This document shows positions 1 to 9,954 of a stretch of 64,000 bases of DNA, piece after piece (position 1 is the first letter of the stretch; every line of letters begins with the position of its first letter). Source of the stretch: Parapristionchus giblindavisi (taxonomy: Eukaryota > Nematoda > Chromadorea > Rhabditida > Diplogasteridae); contig CALSFV010000031.1 in NCBI GenBank assembly GCA_943737045.1, positions 1 to 64,000 on the forward strand, in the 5' to 3' direction. The position numbers and the translations under genes are program-made. Under the pieces are notes generated by a model, which saw only the letters and a list, made by a program, of their open reading frames with translations, ran no database searches and had not been told where the DNA came from.

Positions 1-215
1 ACTAATAAATATTATTATTTTTTTAATGTAATATGAAAATCCTTTATGCATTGCAGCAAAATCTTAACATTATGATTCAGAGAAACGATCTAAAGTTTTT
101 CACAATTGCTATGAATTATGGATAGGGATAAAGAAATAAATATTTTATTATCGTGAGGTATTTATTCATGTAAATAATATTGTGCATGTAATGATAAGTT
201 TAAAATTGTAGTGGA

Positions 216-3200
216 TTATGGGGCGTATTTCGATATTTGTTTGAAGTGTTTTATGATTTCTCCGATTTCCATAGCAAGCATGTGAGGGCCTATCTGCAAT
301 GCAAAGCTTTAAAAATATATCTCGTGACCTTTTTGATTTTAAAGATATCTTAAGGGGTATCATATCTATTAGGTCTTAGAACTCTGAGGACTGACAGAAA
401 AGATATCATACACCATACCGTTTCTAGCGAATTCACGTGAATTTCCCCAGTTATATCGATCGATAATATCATATCATACAACGTCTTCTTAGACTCGGAA
501 GGATGAGGACGTATACGCGTTCCTGCCAGATTGATTGTGCCCCTATATAACGTCGAAAATTCACAGTTAATCATTGAATATTAACGGTCGTTCTACCGAA
601 TTTCTTTAGTTTCCTTCGGTTCAGATCGTTCGGAAATGTTTGCAGAACGAGATGCTATTATATATCCTATAAACAGTGAAGTTTGCATTATGTAAAAGAC
701 TTTGATATTTTTGTCAATGAGGGGTAAGATGACAGAGGGCTTCGAGGGTGTAATTTTGTTCATACCTTTACCAACTGGACGATACATTCTGGCCGAGAGG
801 AAACCACGTCCATCTACGAGTACAAGACGATGATTACCGAACTGAAAATAACCTTAAATTGTTGTACCTGCATATATCGAACTTAATGTTCGATTCTAAA
901 ACAATGATTGCATTAATAAGACAGCTCGTACCGCAACGATGTCTGCATGATCGGTCAGTTTCACAACGTATTCAGCCCACTTTACAATGTTATTCCAATC
1001 GGGAACACGATCAAATCTCTAAACAATACAAATCTTTAACCGTCATTTAAATATTAGATGAAATACCTCCCACATATCTTTCATGACACTATCCACACTA
1101 CCATCCACTATAGCCTGTAAGTACCGAATTATTCATTTTTAAAATACATAAGTACATTTCTTCTAAGCGATTTCATAATGATATTTCTTTATATTTTCCC
1201 CGTATGCCGCATCGTCTGTCATGACGTCGGTAGACAACGTGCAATCATGTGTTATTGTGTCCACTCTGGGATGTGTACCGTCTCAACAAACTCCTCAATG
1301 AGATCAAACCAATGATGTTTAGACGATGGCGATCTTCGCAAGTTAAAAAAAGTTTTAAAAAAAAGTTTTCTTATGCTCTGTCAGGGAAATACCGTTGCAA
1401 GATGAAGATCGGGAATGATAAATGAGGATTGACGACCACAAATCATTTAACCCCCCATTACTTACAGAAACTGCGACCATCTTGCCATATTGTGATGGTA
1501 TACTGTAGGTTATCGTCCCATCGGAGAGTGTATCTAACTAAAAAAGGAGTTTATTGATTTGAAATGAACAGTTTTTGGCTCTGTTCTGGTTGATTGGTCC
1601 CAACCGAATAGATTGATCCCAAGAAATTAAATTGGTCCCAAGAAAATAGATTGGTCCCATGAAAATAGATGGGTCCCATGAAAATAGATTGGTCCCAAGA
1701 AAATTGATTGGTCCCAAGAAAATTGATTGGTCCCATGAAAATTGATTGGTCCCATGGAAATTGATTGGTCCTTCTAATGCTTGCATTGACAGGATTAACA
1801 ATCGACTTCACTCATCTCCAGTCGAATATTTATATTGCGTAATGTGCAATTGTCTTTAATCAAAATTATTTACCAATTTTTGTTCGGGTTGCAGTGGGTC
1901 CCTTAAAATTTTGTCGGTCCCAACATATTTCACGGGTCTCATCTGGTCAATGTAAATTATGTACTTTCAGTCATTTCATGTTGCTATAGTGTTTTGTACG
2001 GTATCATTTTTCGTTCTGGTTGTGGTACTTTTATCGATATGTAGGTCACTCCCCGTAGTTTCATCCGTCACGGATATCGTTCCCTAGTCAGACGAAGAGC
2101 ACCTACAGTGTAGCCAAAAAGTCATGGGACACTTGGTTTAGTTCCGATTCCTTTCAGACCTGTAGCAAAAGGCTGAGGTCTACTCGGTGCGCGCTCCTAC
2201 GCTTTCTTTCCGACTGCTCTCGTCCCCTATATTGATGAAATCTCTTATTTTCAATCACCTATGCATGTTAGATGTTCACAAAAGTTTTTACACCATTGCT
2301 GAACTTCGGTCTTTGATCTTTGTATTTTGATCTTTGATCGCTTAAACCGAGTAGACCTCAGCATAACTTTCTTTTTTTACATTGACCAGATGAGACCCGT
2401 GAAATATGTTGGGACCGACAAACTTTTAATGGACCCACTGCAACCCAAACAAAAATTGGCAAATAAGTTTGATTTAAGACAATTGCACATTACGCAATAG
2501 AAATATTCGACTGGAGATGAGTGAAGTCGATTGTTAATCCTGTCAATGCAAGCATCTAGAAGGACCAATCAATTTCCATGGGACCAATCAATTTTCATGG
2601 GTCCAATCTATTTTCTACGGACCAATCTATTTTCACGGGACCAATCTATTTTCTTCGGACCAATCTATTTGGTTGGGACCAATCTATTTTCTTGGGACCA
2701 ATCTATTTGGTTGGGACCAATCTATTTGGTTGGGACCAATCTATTTGGTTGGGACCAATCAACCAGAACAGAGCCCAGTTTTTCACCTTTTTCCATCCAA
2801 ACTTTAGATCGAAACCACTATTGTTGAAGATTCCCTCTGCTTCTTCGAAGGCATCTCCAGCTCTTTGAAGTGCATCTGAGTACTGCAATTCAATATCTAT
2901 TCAATAAATTATAAACAGGTGTACTGAAAAAACATGTGAGACGCAACGTTTTTTTGAAAGCATGAACTGTGTCGGTGGCGAAGTTGATCTAATCATTTAT
3001 TACTCTCACAATCAGTTTGCCAAGACTCACTCGTTCCATATCAGTGCTCAGAGTATCCGTTATACCATGAAAAGTTACAGAAGTTGCATTATAGTCGGCT
3101 AAAATTATATAATTGATCAGAATCTTCAGACGTTTAGTACTATATAGAAGACTATAGAGTAACATAGAGAAATGAAAACTGACACTGTCCGAAGGCAATT

Positions 3201-3241
3201 CCGATGGTGAGAACACTCCAGAACCACACTTTCATGTTCAT
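216..3241 (-). CDS. Secreted START-domain lipid-binding protein, copy 1 (10 exons)
   Basis: Read on the minus strand, ten exons can be joined with GT/AG borders: 3241-3184, 3098-3031, 2882-2787, 1537-1466, 1114-1067, 1018-932, 841-766, 666-597, 542-419 and 293-216, giving about 258 residues. The first exon is a signal-peptide-like stretch (MNMKVWFWSVLTIGIAFGQ); a second in-frame ATG lies two codons further on. The rest aligns exon for exon with the three other START genes in this window: DAFEEAE helix, AIVDGSVDSVM, VPDWN, DHADIVA, GNHRLVLVDGRGF, IIASRS and RIRPHPSE. These fit the START fold, which binds sterols or lipids in a helix-grip cavity. The fourth intron is 1.25 kb because it holds a palindromic repeat element; paralogues have about 50-120 bases there. 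Coordinates are by-eye splice models; the family call is firm, the ligand unknown. Confidence 0.8.
1593..1771. repeat. 19-bp tandem repeat array, left arm
   Basis: About nine and a half tandem copies of a 19-base unit close to GATTGGTCCCAAGAAAATA. Because 19 is not a multiple of three, the reading frame rotates through the array; the open frames here encode 19-residue repeats such as GTNQFSWDQSI and are a by-product of the repeat, not a gene. Confidence 0.9.
2036..2093. repeat. Terminal fragment of the 19239-19683 MITE family
   Basis: The stretch around GTAGGTCACTCCCCGTA ending in CCCTAGTCA matches the right terminus of the complete element at 19239-19683. Only one end is present, embedded in the centre of the palindromic element. 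Confidence 0.6.
2568..2762. repeat. 19-bp tandem repeat array, right arm (inverted)
   Basis: About ten to eleven copies of the same 19-base unit in inverted orientation (GGACCAATCTATTTTCTTG type). Later copies carry a GGTTG variant not seen in most of the left arm, so the arms have expanded independently after they became inverted. Confidence 0.9.
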
Positions 3242-3624
3242 GCTTTCTCGAAAGTCAATAGCAAGCTTCTTATATATATTTCCCTCGTACATAATTACAG
3301 ACTTTATTCTCACATGGCAATCAGTGTTCGGTAATGAGATTTTATATTAAAGTTACCATGATTACTACTTTTGTTGAAGTGAGTCATTTGGTTTTTGATT
3401 TTGCATAGATATAGGGTTATTAGAGTCGCATACAAGGTTTGATTTATCAACAAATATGCTTGATTATTTTTATATTGCATGATCAGAATTACTAGAATAC
3501 CAAATTGCTTTCCTGATCAAACATTACAACATTATCTTTTAATTTTAATTTTAGTTGGTGATTGGAGCATATCAAATAAATTTAAATAAGTTAACAGGTC
3601 GGTGTGGAAGTCTAGGAACTAATT

Positions 3625-3846
3625 ATATTGACCGTATAAAACACACTTGTTTATTTGGTACGAGAGTAGCCAACAACTGCCACAATGAATTTCTATGTCT
3701 AGAGAGAGAGCACCGGTAAGAGAGTAGGTAGATCAGAGAGAGCGAGGAAGGAAAGGAGGAAAGAGTGGGGAGTTAATCGATAGTTCTTCCTCTGTTTAGC
3801 AGCAGTAGCAATGCAATTATGCAAGTACATTTTATACGGACAATAT
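3625..3846. mobile_element. Small MITE, ATATTGACCGTATAAAA termini
   Basis: A 222-base element with inverted ends ATATTGACCGTATAAAA and its imperfect complement ending ...TTTTATACGGACAATAT, with a purine-rich interior (GAGAGAG). A second copy lies at 31552-31835 inside an intron of the PLP-enzyme gene. No coding sequence. Confidence 0.7.
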
Positions 3847-4192
3847 GGTGATATCTAATGGTGTGAGTGTATAGACATCCTAATATCATTCCACCCAACC
3901 AACACTAAATAAAAATGCCTATGGTATAATCACGTTAAGGATTTTTTTATGTGAAAACACTAAATCTATAAGATGAGCAATACTGAATATTACCATGAAG
4001 GCACTGCGTCCCATATCACCATTTGGGGGTCGTCCACATCATAATACTTCATGGACCTTACTCAATCAGAGAAGTGTTCACGCTAGTTGAGCCCTCATTG
4101 TTTATTCCCATATCTTGACTTTTCAAACACTTGTGGCGAAGGTCGTCAATTTTTAATTGCAAAAAATGCAAATACATAAGTTACCACACTGC

Positions 4193-5250
4193 CAATATGT
4201 ATATTATATATGAGGACGTTTGCGAGAAAGTCGAACAAGATCCGGTACATCAATTTTTCGAAAACCTACGAGAAGAGGTTTTCAAGGGTGCTGATGACGA
4301 TGGACATGTTCATTTTGCACCTGAAGTCACCATTGAGGCCAGACGGCGTCGCGTTGAAATCGCGTTTTTGGTCATTTCTTGTCGCCTGATGGTGCTAAAA
4401 ATAACATACCAATGTTTCCGGTGTAAAATTTGATGGCGATCGCGCCTGTCTAATTCATTTTTCACGAAAAAAATTCACAAGCTTGAAAAATGTAACTTTT
4501 CTCAAAGGCGGAAGTGTCCTGAACGACATAGCTAGATCGGATCGAATTTGCCTCAGGGTGCAACAGAAAATATTTCAACGATTTTGGTGAACGGAAAAGC
4601 GAGAAAATCAACTTTTAGTGAAGTAATCTGGTCACTGTAAGAGAGGCAATGTGCCCACTGATCTACCTCGAGTCTCTCCTCCCCTTCGATCGCGTCTCTC
4701 CTTTCCCTAAACTCTCTCCAGCTCTCTCAATTCCCCACACTCTCTCAGGCGAGAGGAAACTATCTCTCTGCCTCTCTGGCACATTGCCTCTCTTACAGTG
4801 ACAAGATTACTTCACTAAAAGTTGATTTTCTCGCTTTTCCGTTCACCAAAATCGTTGAAATATTTTCTGTTGCACCCTGAGGTAATTCCGATCCGATCTA
4901 GCTATGTCACTCGCACACTTTTGCCTCTGAGAAAAGTTACATATTTGAAGCTTGTGAAATTTTTTCATGAAAAATGAATTAGACAGGCGTGATCGCCATC
5001 AAATTCTACACCGGAAACATTGGTCTGTTAATTTTAGCACCATCAGGCGACAAGAAATGACCAAAAACGCGATATCAACGCGACGCCGTCTGGCCTCAAT
5101 GGTGACTCCAGGTGCAAAATGAACATGCCCATCGTCATCAGCACCCTTGAGAACCCCTTCTCGCAGGTTTTCGAAAAATTGATGTACCGGACCCCAGTCA
5201 CTCTTGCTCTACTCTCTCGCAAACAGCCTCATATTGCCGTGATATAATAC
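4193..5250. mobile_element. 1.06-kb fold-back element (ATGAGGC...CGTTTGCG family)
   Basis: The two halves are close inverted copies with a symmetry centre near 4718; arms of roughly 450-500 bases run through CGTCTGGCCTCAATGGTG and CTGTAAGAGAGGCAATGTG. Transcribed, it would form a very long hairpin. A short open frame at 4131-4433 is only an arm of this palindrome. Related copies lie at about 37178-37745 and, as one arm, 59741-60010. Confidence 0.8.
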
Positions 5251-5437
5251 TATGAGCCATAATCCCTTCGGGTTCCATCGCGAGCCAGTAAGGTGGGACC
5301 TGAAAATGTACATATTTTCCTTACAAGGAGTCTCTCTCAGCTTAAGGTGGCGAAAAATGACGATTCATAGCTCATTTGAAAGCCCTTTCTCTGTAGAATA
5401 AGAATGTATGTTTAAAAAATCCGAAACGGCTCTGTAC

Positions 5438-6026
5438 CGTCAAAACGAAAAAAAGTGAAACATTTGTCAAATAATTTGACAAAATTTGACAAAAGTTCAC
5501 AAGATTCCCATTTTTAGCATTTTTCATGATCTTGATGAAGTATTATCTCAGATTTTGTTTTGTAGATGTGTTTGCCAAATCCAGATAAGCACGACAAAAG
5601 TGAAAAAAATAATCAGGAGCGTTGCGGAGCAGAATTGGTATACTGTAGCATACTGTAGAATCTTACTGTAAAATTGCTTCCATCGCGCTTTTTTTCGTCT
5701 AATCATGGATATATCTAGCATTACCTGACTTCCTATAGCGAATGTGCACTTTTTTTATCATTTCATAGATCGTCTGCAAAACGGGTATACTGTAGAAAAT
5801 CATACCGTATACCAGTTTCACGGAACAGCGTTCACAGTGATTCATTTAAATGTTTTTCCTCATAGGTCAATTAGGCAAGCCCAGTGATGCTCAGATACCA
5901 TATTATCAAATAAAAAACTAACAACCGCATGTAGATATTATGTTTGAAAATTTTCAAAATCTTGTGAACTTTTGTCAAATTTTGTCAAATTATTTGACAA
6001 ATGTTTCACTTTTTTTCGTTTTGACG
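5438..6026. mobile_element. Nested fold-back element with GTAC target duplication
   Basis: Inverted ends CGTCAAAACGAAAAAAAGTG... and ...CGTTTTGACG, with arms of about 70 bases rich in TTTGTCAAAT. It is flanked on both sides by GTAC, and the matching place in the opposite arm of the host element (around 7480-7490) reads through a single GTAC, which is the unoccupied site. Confidence 0.85.
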
Positions 6027-6135
6027 GTACATGGATTTAAAAAAATCCAAAGTTTGAGCAATTTCTGCCTTGAAATTCCTGTGTAATGCCAGTTGAATTG
6101 CCGTACAATGATGGCCTACTTCTCCACGCTCTCTC

Positions 6136-6430
6136 CTCCGGTATTTTTTACTCGCGGGGCACACCATTCAATCCCGTGGTGTACCTCGCGAGGTACACCG
6201 CGGGGTAGAACACTTAGACGGGGTACCTCGCGAGCTGCAGCCTCTAGACGGGGAGCCCCACGAGGCGGACGACGGCGTGCCTCGCGGGGCAGGAGGGACG
6301 GTGTGCCTCGCGAGATTTGATGTCCACCCCGCGAGGCACACCGTCACTTCCACACCGTGGTGCACCTCGCGGTGTACCCCGCGAGATTTGGCCTCTCAAC
6401 GGGGTGCCCCGCGAGCAAAAAATACCGGAG
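6136..6430. mobile_element. Nested GC-rich MITE of palindromic CTCGCGAGG/CCGCGGGG motifs
   Basis: A 295-base element with long matching ends (CTCCGGTATTTTTTACTCG and its complement) and an interior made of overlapping short palindromes such as CCTCGCGAGG and CACCGCGGGG. It is CpG-rich in a strongly AT-rich region. The opposite arm of the host element near 7376-7390 (CTCTGAGAGAGAGCGCGGAG) shows the empty site. The several open frames here are artefacts of composition. Confidence 0.85.
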
Positions 6431-6436
6431 TCTCAG

Positions 6437-6505
6437 AGCTAGTGGTGGCGCAGTGGTAAAGATGTCGCTTACAATTTTTGCGCTGCGTGTTCGATTCCCA
6501 CCGAT
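6437..6505 (+). other. tRNA-like (pol III box A/B) segment in element arm
   Basis: GGTGGCGCAGTGGTAAAG resembles a tRNA D-arm/A-box and TGTTCGATTCC about 40 bases later resembles a T-arm/B-box. It lies in the left arm of the composite element and is repeated inverted at 7309-7377. No convincing acceptor stem, so probably not a working tRNA. Confidence 0.6.
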
Positions 6506-6623
6506 GCGACTTGTTTTGCACGATTTTTACACTTGTTTTTTATGATATTTTTTTTTAAATTTCGTAATATGCTAATATGCTAATTCGTAATATGTAATAT
6601 CTCGATGAAACAAAGAACAACAC

Positions 6624-6959
6624 TCAAAGATTTGTTCCAAAGAAAGAAAGATGAGAAAGGTTTCCCATTAAACACGTTTCCTCCGGTTGAGTGTCGGTCA
6701 TTGTCGTTGTGCGAGAGTCGAGTTCGGCCCAATCGATATCGCTGTCGCTGTCATCACTATCGCTCTCGCCCTCCCCGTTATCCATTTCCAAATCAATATC
6801 CAATCTTGAGTTGGAAGCGTCCACGAGAATGCTCTTGAAGCGGTTGTAGAGAGCCTTCTCCATTAGCGTAGGCGGACGCTCGGAAACAGGATCACAAACA
6901 TGCTGCGACAGCATGATAACTACCCTGGCAGGCTCGAAGGAGCTGCAGTCGGTGCCCAT
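6624..6959 (-). CDS. Unrecognised acidic ORF in the centre of an inverted-repeat element
   Basis: An open frame of 111 residues on the minus strand in the unique centre of the 5320-7602 element. It contains a folded-looking N-terminal half (SSFEPARVVIMLSQHVCDPV, then ALYNRFKSILVD) and a strongly acidic Ser/Asp/Glu stretch (GESDSDDSDSDIDWAEL). An AG acceptor-like site (TTGATATAG) precedes it, so it may be one exon of a captured host gene or of a decayed transposon gene. It does not resemble a transposase that I recognise. Function unknown. Confidence 0.4.
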   Translation of the reverse strand: MGTDCSSFEPARVVIMLSQHVCDPVSERPPTLMEKALYNRFKSILVDASNSRLDIDLEMDNGEGESDSDDSDSDIDWAELDSRTTTMTDTQPEETCLMGNLSHLSFFGTNL

Positions 6960-7308
6960 ACCGAAGCCTATATCAAAATGTTATGTATATGAAATAGTAT
7001 AAAGAAAAAAGGAAGAAAAATGAAGAAACTTGAAAGATTCTGAAGAATGTATAGCTAAGCAATTGATTGGAGAGGGAAAGAAAGAAGAGTAGATCAGATT
7101 ATAGAATTATTAATTGACTTACTCGTTTGTTATTCAAATCTTTGAGTGTTGTTATTTGTTTCATCGAGATTTCTGAAATACGTTGAATCTTTCAATCAAC
7201 ACTGACAAACTTTCAGACAGATGCATGGATATCAGTATTCATATTACGAAATTTAAAAAAAAATATCATAAAAAGACAAGTGTAAAAATCGTGCAAAACA
7301 TGTCGCAT

Positions 7309-7377
7309 CGGTGGGGATCGAACCCGCAGCGCAAAAATTGTAAGCGACATCTTTACCACTGCGCCACCACTAGCTCT
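7309..7377 (-). other. tRNA-like segment, inverted copy
   Basis: Reverse complement reads GGTGGCGCAGTGGTAAAG ... GCGGGTTCGATCCCCACC, with a better B-box than its partner at 6437-6505. It sits in the right arm of the same composite element. Confidence 0.6.
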
Positions 7378-7602
7378 GAGAGAGAGCGCGGAGAAGTAGG
7401 CCATCATTGTACGGCAATTCAACTGGCATTACACAGGAATTTCAAGGCAGAAATTGCTCAAACTTTGGATTTTTTTAAATCCATGTACAGAGCCGTTTCG
7501 GATTTTTTAAACATACATTCTTATTCTACAGAGAAAGGGCTTTCAAATGAGCTATAAATCGTCACTTTTCGCCACCTTAAGCTGAGAGAGAGTCCTTGTT
7601 AG

Positions 7603-8272
7603 TACATTCTCCGTTTTGCTCTTTCTCAATCTCTCATATTTCTGCCTACTGAAAGCTCAACTTCATAAAGAATAGTGTTGTTCTAAAATTAACCGCACTG
7701 TTTCTACGATATGTCCTTATGTCCATATACATTCAGATTGATAGATACTACCATGTCGTAATGAGTCTTCTAAGCATCATCCTGATTGAACTTTCCTACA
7801 ACATTCAAGTTTGAGACGGCATCTTATCATCTATTTCGCTAGCACATTCATTGTTTAAGAAAAAAAATTCTAAGTTTTAATTATTTAATTGCGACGATAA
7901 ATATATTGCATCCTTTCCCTTCTATCCAATTATCCATATAATACAGAAGTGATTATCACCTGACAATCTGCACCCGGTAATGGGCTTTTTGATTACATTT
8001 TTAACATCATGGAGTGCTTAATTTGTTTTTTACCATGAATTTTTCCCTCTTGCATGTACTCAGAGCTAAAGGTGTCAATCACATGAATGTTTATTCATAT
8101 TAGACCAAATTTTATATCATATAAACATACATAACCAGTACAAAATGTAATAGTATGCAATAAATGAAATATCTAACAATTATAAGATGAAGATAAGATA
8201 GATATTGTAAGATAAAGAGTCTTAAAATGTGGTATATTGGAAGGTGTAAGATTGTAATGGTAAATGACGCGA
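7603..8272. other. Intergenic, nothing recognised
   Basis: AT-rich sequence between two mobile elements. No exon-like open frame, RNA gene or repeat could be supported. Confidence 0.5.
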
Positions 8273-8532
8273 TTAAATAAGGGGACCCACGAGTTTTTCG
8301 TGACTAAACTGGCCATTCAGAACTATAGATGTATCCAAAAACAATTTTCTCTAAAACTATTGGTGCACGGGAATACCGTAATCCGAGCTCAAAGCTCGTC
8401 ATTACCCCAAGAAATACTCAGGGAACGCGCGCAAATTCAAATATGAAAGGCAAATGTTTTGAAAATTGCAAACGGGAATCGAACCCACGTGGCGCCCTAA
8501 ACACCCTAAATCTCCTGGATCCCCTTCTTTAA
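8273..8532. mobile_element. TTAA-flanked MITE (AAGGGGACCCACGAG family), deleted copy
   Basis: Begins TTAAATAAGGGGACCCACGAG-like and ends GGATCCCCTTCTTTAA, matching the longer copy at 38109-38480. On the minus strand it carries GTGGGTTCGATTCCCGTTTG, a B-box, but an internal deletion has removed the A-box half. It ends five bases from the stop codon of the START relic. Confidence 0.7.
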
Positions 8533-8536
8533 AGCT

Positions 8537-9010
8537 TCAAAAAGAATTCTTCACGAGGTTGGCGAAGTGCTTCGAATACTTCGCATTGTTTTCTGAATCC
8601 ATTATAGTCCATTATAGAACCTTTAAAATTCGTTATTTATACTCTCCACTCTTTATGCCCAATCTTGCTCTCTTTGTCTGCTGAAAATTAGAGAATGTAA
8701 CTATTGCTTTCCTTTGAAAAGTGAATATAGTAAATGCTCAAGAAACATTTGTGGAATGAATCCCATCAGATCGACCAGAAAACGTTTTCTTGTCGCTTTC
8801 GTGATGAGGAAAAAGCTGGCGTTATACTTTTTATGATTATTCTCACGTTTACCGTTTACCTTGCAGAAATAAAGTTTCGTCCGGTAACAATGATAACGTC
8901 GTTATTACTGTACAGAATAAAAAAATAGAATTTTTCTATTTCATTTTTTCCTTTCAAATTTCTTTTCTAACTCTGGATCAGTGAATATGATTTCGACTTT
9001 ATCAGGTGCT
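8537..9010 (-). pseudogene. Decayed START-domain gene
   Basis: On the minus strand three blocks match the intact START genes in order: YSNNDVIIVTGRNFISAR (about 8915-8864), VDLMGFIPQMFLEH (about 8774-8733) and a terminal MDSENNAKYSKHF...LVKNSF followed by a stop (8537-8539). The splice donor after the second block is lost, the exon between the first and second block is missing or scrambled, and the last exon has a frame break just upstream of MDSENN. Upstream exons are not clearly present; a possible trace lies near 8960-9010. This is a relic of a fifth family member. Confidence 0.7.
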
Positions 9011-9257
9011 TCGGATGTGAAAGAACTTCAATAATGAAAGAAATATTTAATTTTATTTATTTAAATTCCACTGATTTTTTTCAAGCGATACTGAACAAAT
9101 TGATTATTTAGAATTATATAAAGAATGACAGAAATTCTATTACCTTGTTCAACAACCAAAAAAAGAATTAGAACTGAAGACTGAAGATCCAGAGATGTTT
9201 GTTAATGAAAATTTTCGTTAATTAGTTAAGTCGTTAAATTAACGAAAATAAAGTCGT

Positions 9258-9606
9258 TTAAAGATGGAGGCTCTCGAATGTTAATGCAAATGCCTAACAT
9301 AATTGGTATGCAAGGGACAAGGGAAATGCGAGAAATTAGCACGACCATTCATGCAGGCCGTAGCGCAGTGGTAAAAGTTCTCGCTAGTTAGCGTGACGTC
9401 GCGTGTTCGAAACCTATTGCAAAACTTTCCAATTTTCAAAATTTCCCGCCTTTGCCTGTACAATCAAGGATGATTCATTCACGATTCTTGCGATCAATAA
9501 GCTGAGTTCGCATAAAAAAATTTATGCATGGTATGTAGAATAAGGTTTGCTATCTTTCTGTCTTCACAGTTTGTTCACGAAAATATTGCTCGGACTCCTC
9601 CTTTAA
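9258..9606. mobile_element. TTAA-flanked MITE (AAGRTGGAG family) with tRNA-like core, complete
   Basis: A 349-base element from TTAAAGATGGAG to CTCCTCCTTTAA. Its interior includes TTCATGCA, a tRNA-like segment at 9358-9421 (TAGCGCAGTGGTAAAAG ... GTGTTCGAAACC) and a conserved right half (GCGATCAATAAGCTGA, CTGTCTTCACAGTTTGTTCA). Related copies: 15895-15992, 18914-19106, 23718-24056, 46412-47060 and 50352-51429. TTAA at both ends suggests piggyBac-type target choice, which is inference. Confidence 0.8.
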
Positions 9607-9954
9607 TTTCGTTATTTTTTTTTCTCATTTTCTGCATTTTCTTCTCTTCGCTTACTTATCCCAGTCCCGAACACCAGTCTTCCTTCTAACTCTTTCATTC
9701 GTCCATCTATCAAGTCTCGTTATTCCGATCATTCTTCTCTCCATCTTTCTTTGTGCAACACGCATTCGTTCCTTCTCACATTCTCTCAGCGTCCATGTCT
9801 CGCATCCGAACCAAACGGTTGAAGTGATACATGCCTCGAAGAGTCGTCTCTTGTTCGGCATAGGAAGGAATCGGCTAGCCAGAAGAGAAGAGGTCATCCA
9901 TCCACCTTGTATTCTGTGATCGATCCTTAGTGTGAGAGAGCGGAAACGTTGTTG
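9607..9954 (-). pseudogene. LINE reverse-transcriptase C-terminal fragment (part 2, 3' side)
   Basis: The minus strand encodes a run typical of the region after the palm domain in RTE-like non-LTR retrotransposons: IDHRIQGGWMTSSL, then KRRLFEACITSTVWFGCETW, RMRVAQRKMERRMIGITRLD and RVRRKTGVRDW, then stops. The upstream part of the same ORF lies on the other side of the Tc1-like element, at 15819-15895. Confidence 0.75.

Larger units (their letters stand above)
1566..2786. mobile_element. Palindromic element filling intron 3 of START copy 1
   Basis: The sequence from about 1566 to 1955 returns as its reverse complement at about 2377-2786. Each arm begins with a GGCTCTGTTCTGGTTG-like end, followed by an array of 19-base repeats and then about 180 bases of unique arm. 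The centre (1956-2376) contains a fragment of another repeat family (2036-2093) and a second small inverted repeat around CTGAGGTCTACTCGGT (2172 and 2345). The right edge touches the splice donor of the START gene at 2786/2787. No coding capacity is seen, so this is a non-autonomous fold-back element. Confidence 0.75.
5320..7602. mobile_element. Composite inverted-repeat element with tRNA-like arms and a central ORF
   Basis: Outer inverted ends share CTTACAAGGA/TCCTTGTTAG and more than 100 bases of arm (CTCAGCTTAAGGTGGCG, TAGCTCATTTGAAAGCCC). The inversion continues inwards through TTGAATTGCCGTACAATG, a tRNA-like segment in both arms, and ends at a TGTTTCATCGAG block around a unique centre (about 6640-7130) with one open frame. 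The left arm alone has two further insertions (5438-6026 and 6136-6430), while the right arm keeps both empty sites. The same outer family is seen at 12923-13546. Confidence 0.8.

Noticed and set aside
1593..2762. CRISPR-like array
   Set aside because: Units are contiguous 19-mers without spacers, in a eukaryotic intron.
1538..2868. Four overlapping open frames of 86-98 codons with GTNxFSWDQSI repeats
   Set aside because: They result from 19-base tandem units in a palindromic element that lies in an intron.
6093..6459. Arg/Pro/Gly-rich open frames on both strands
   Set aside because: They coincide with the CpG-rich palindromic MITE and have no conserved protein features.
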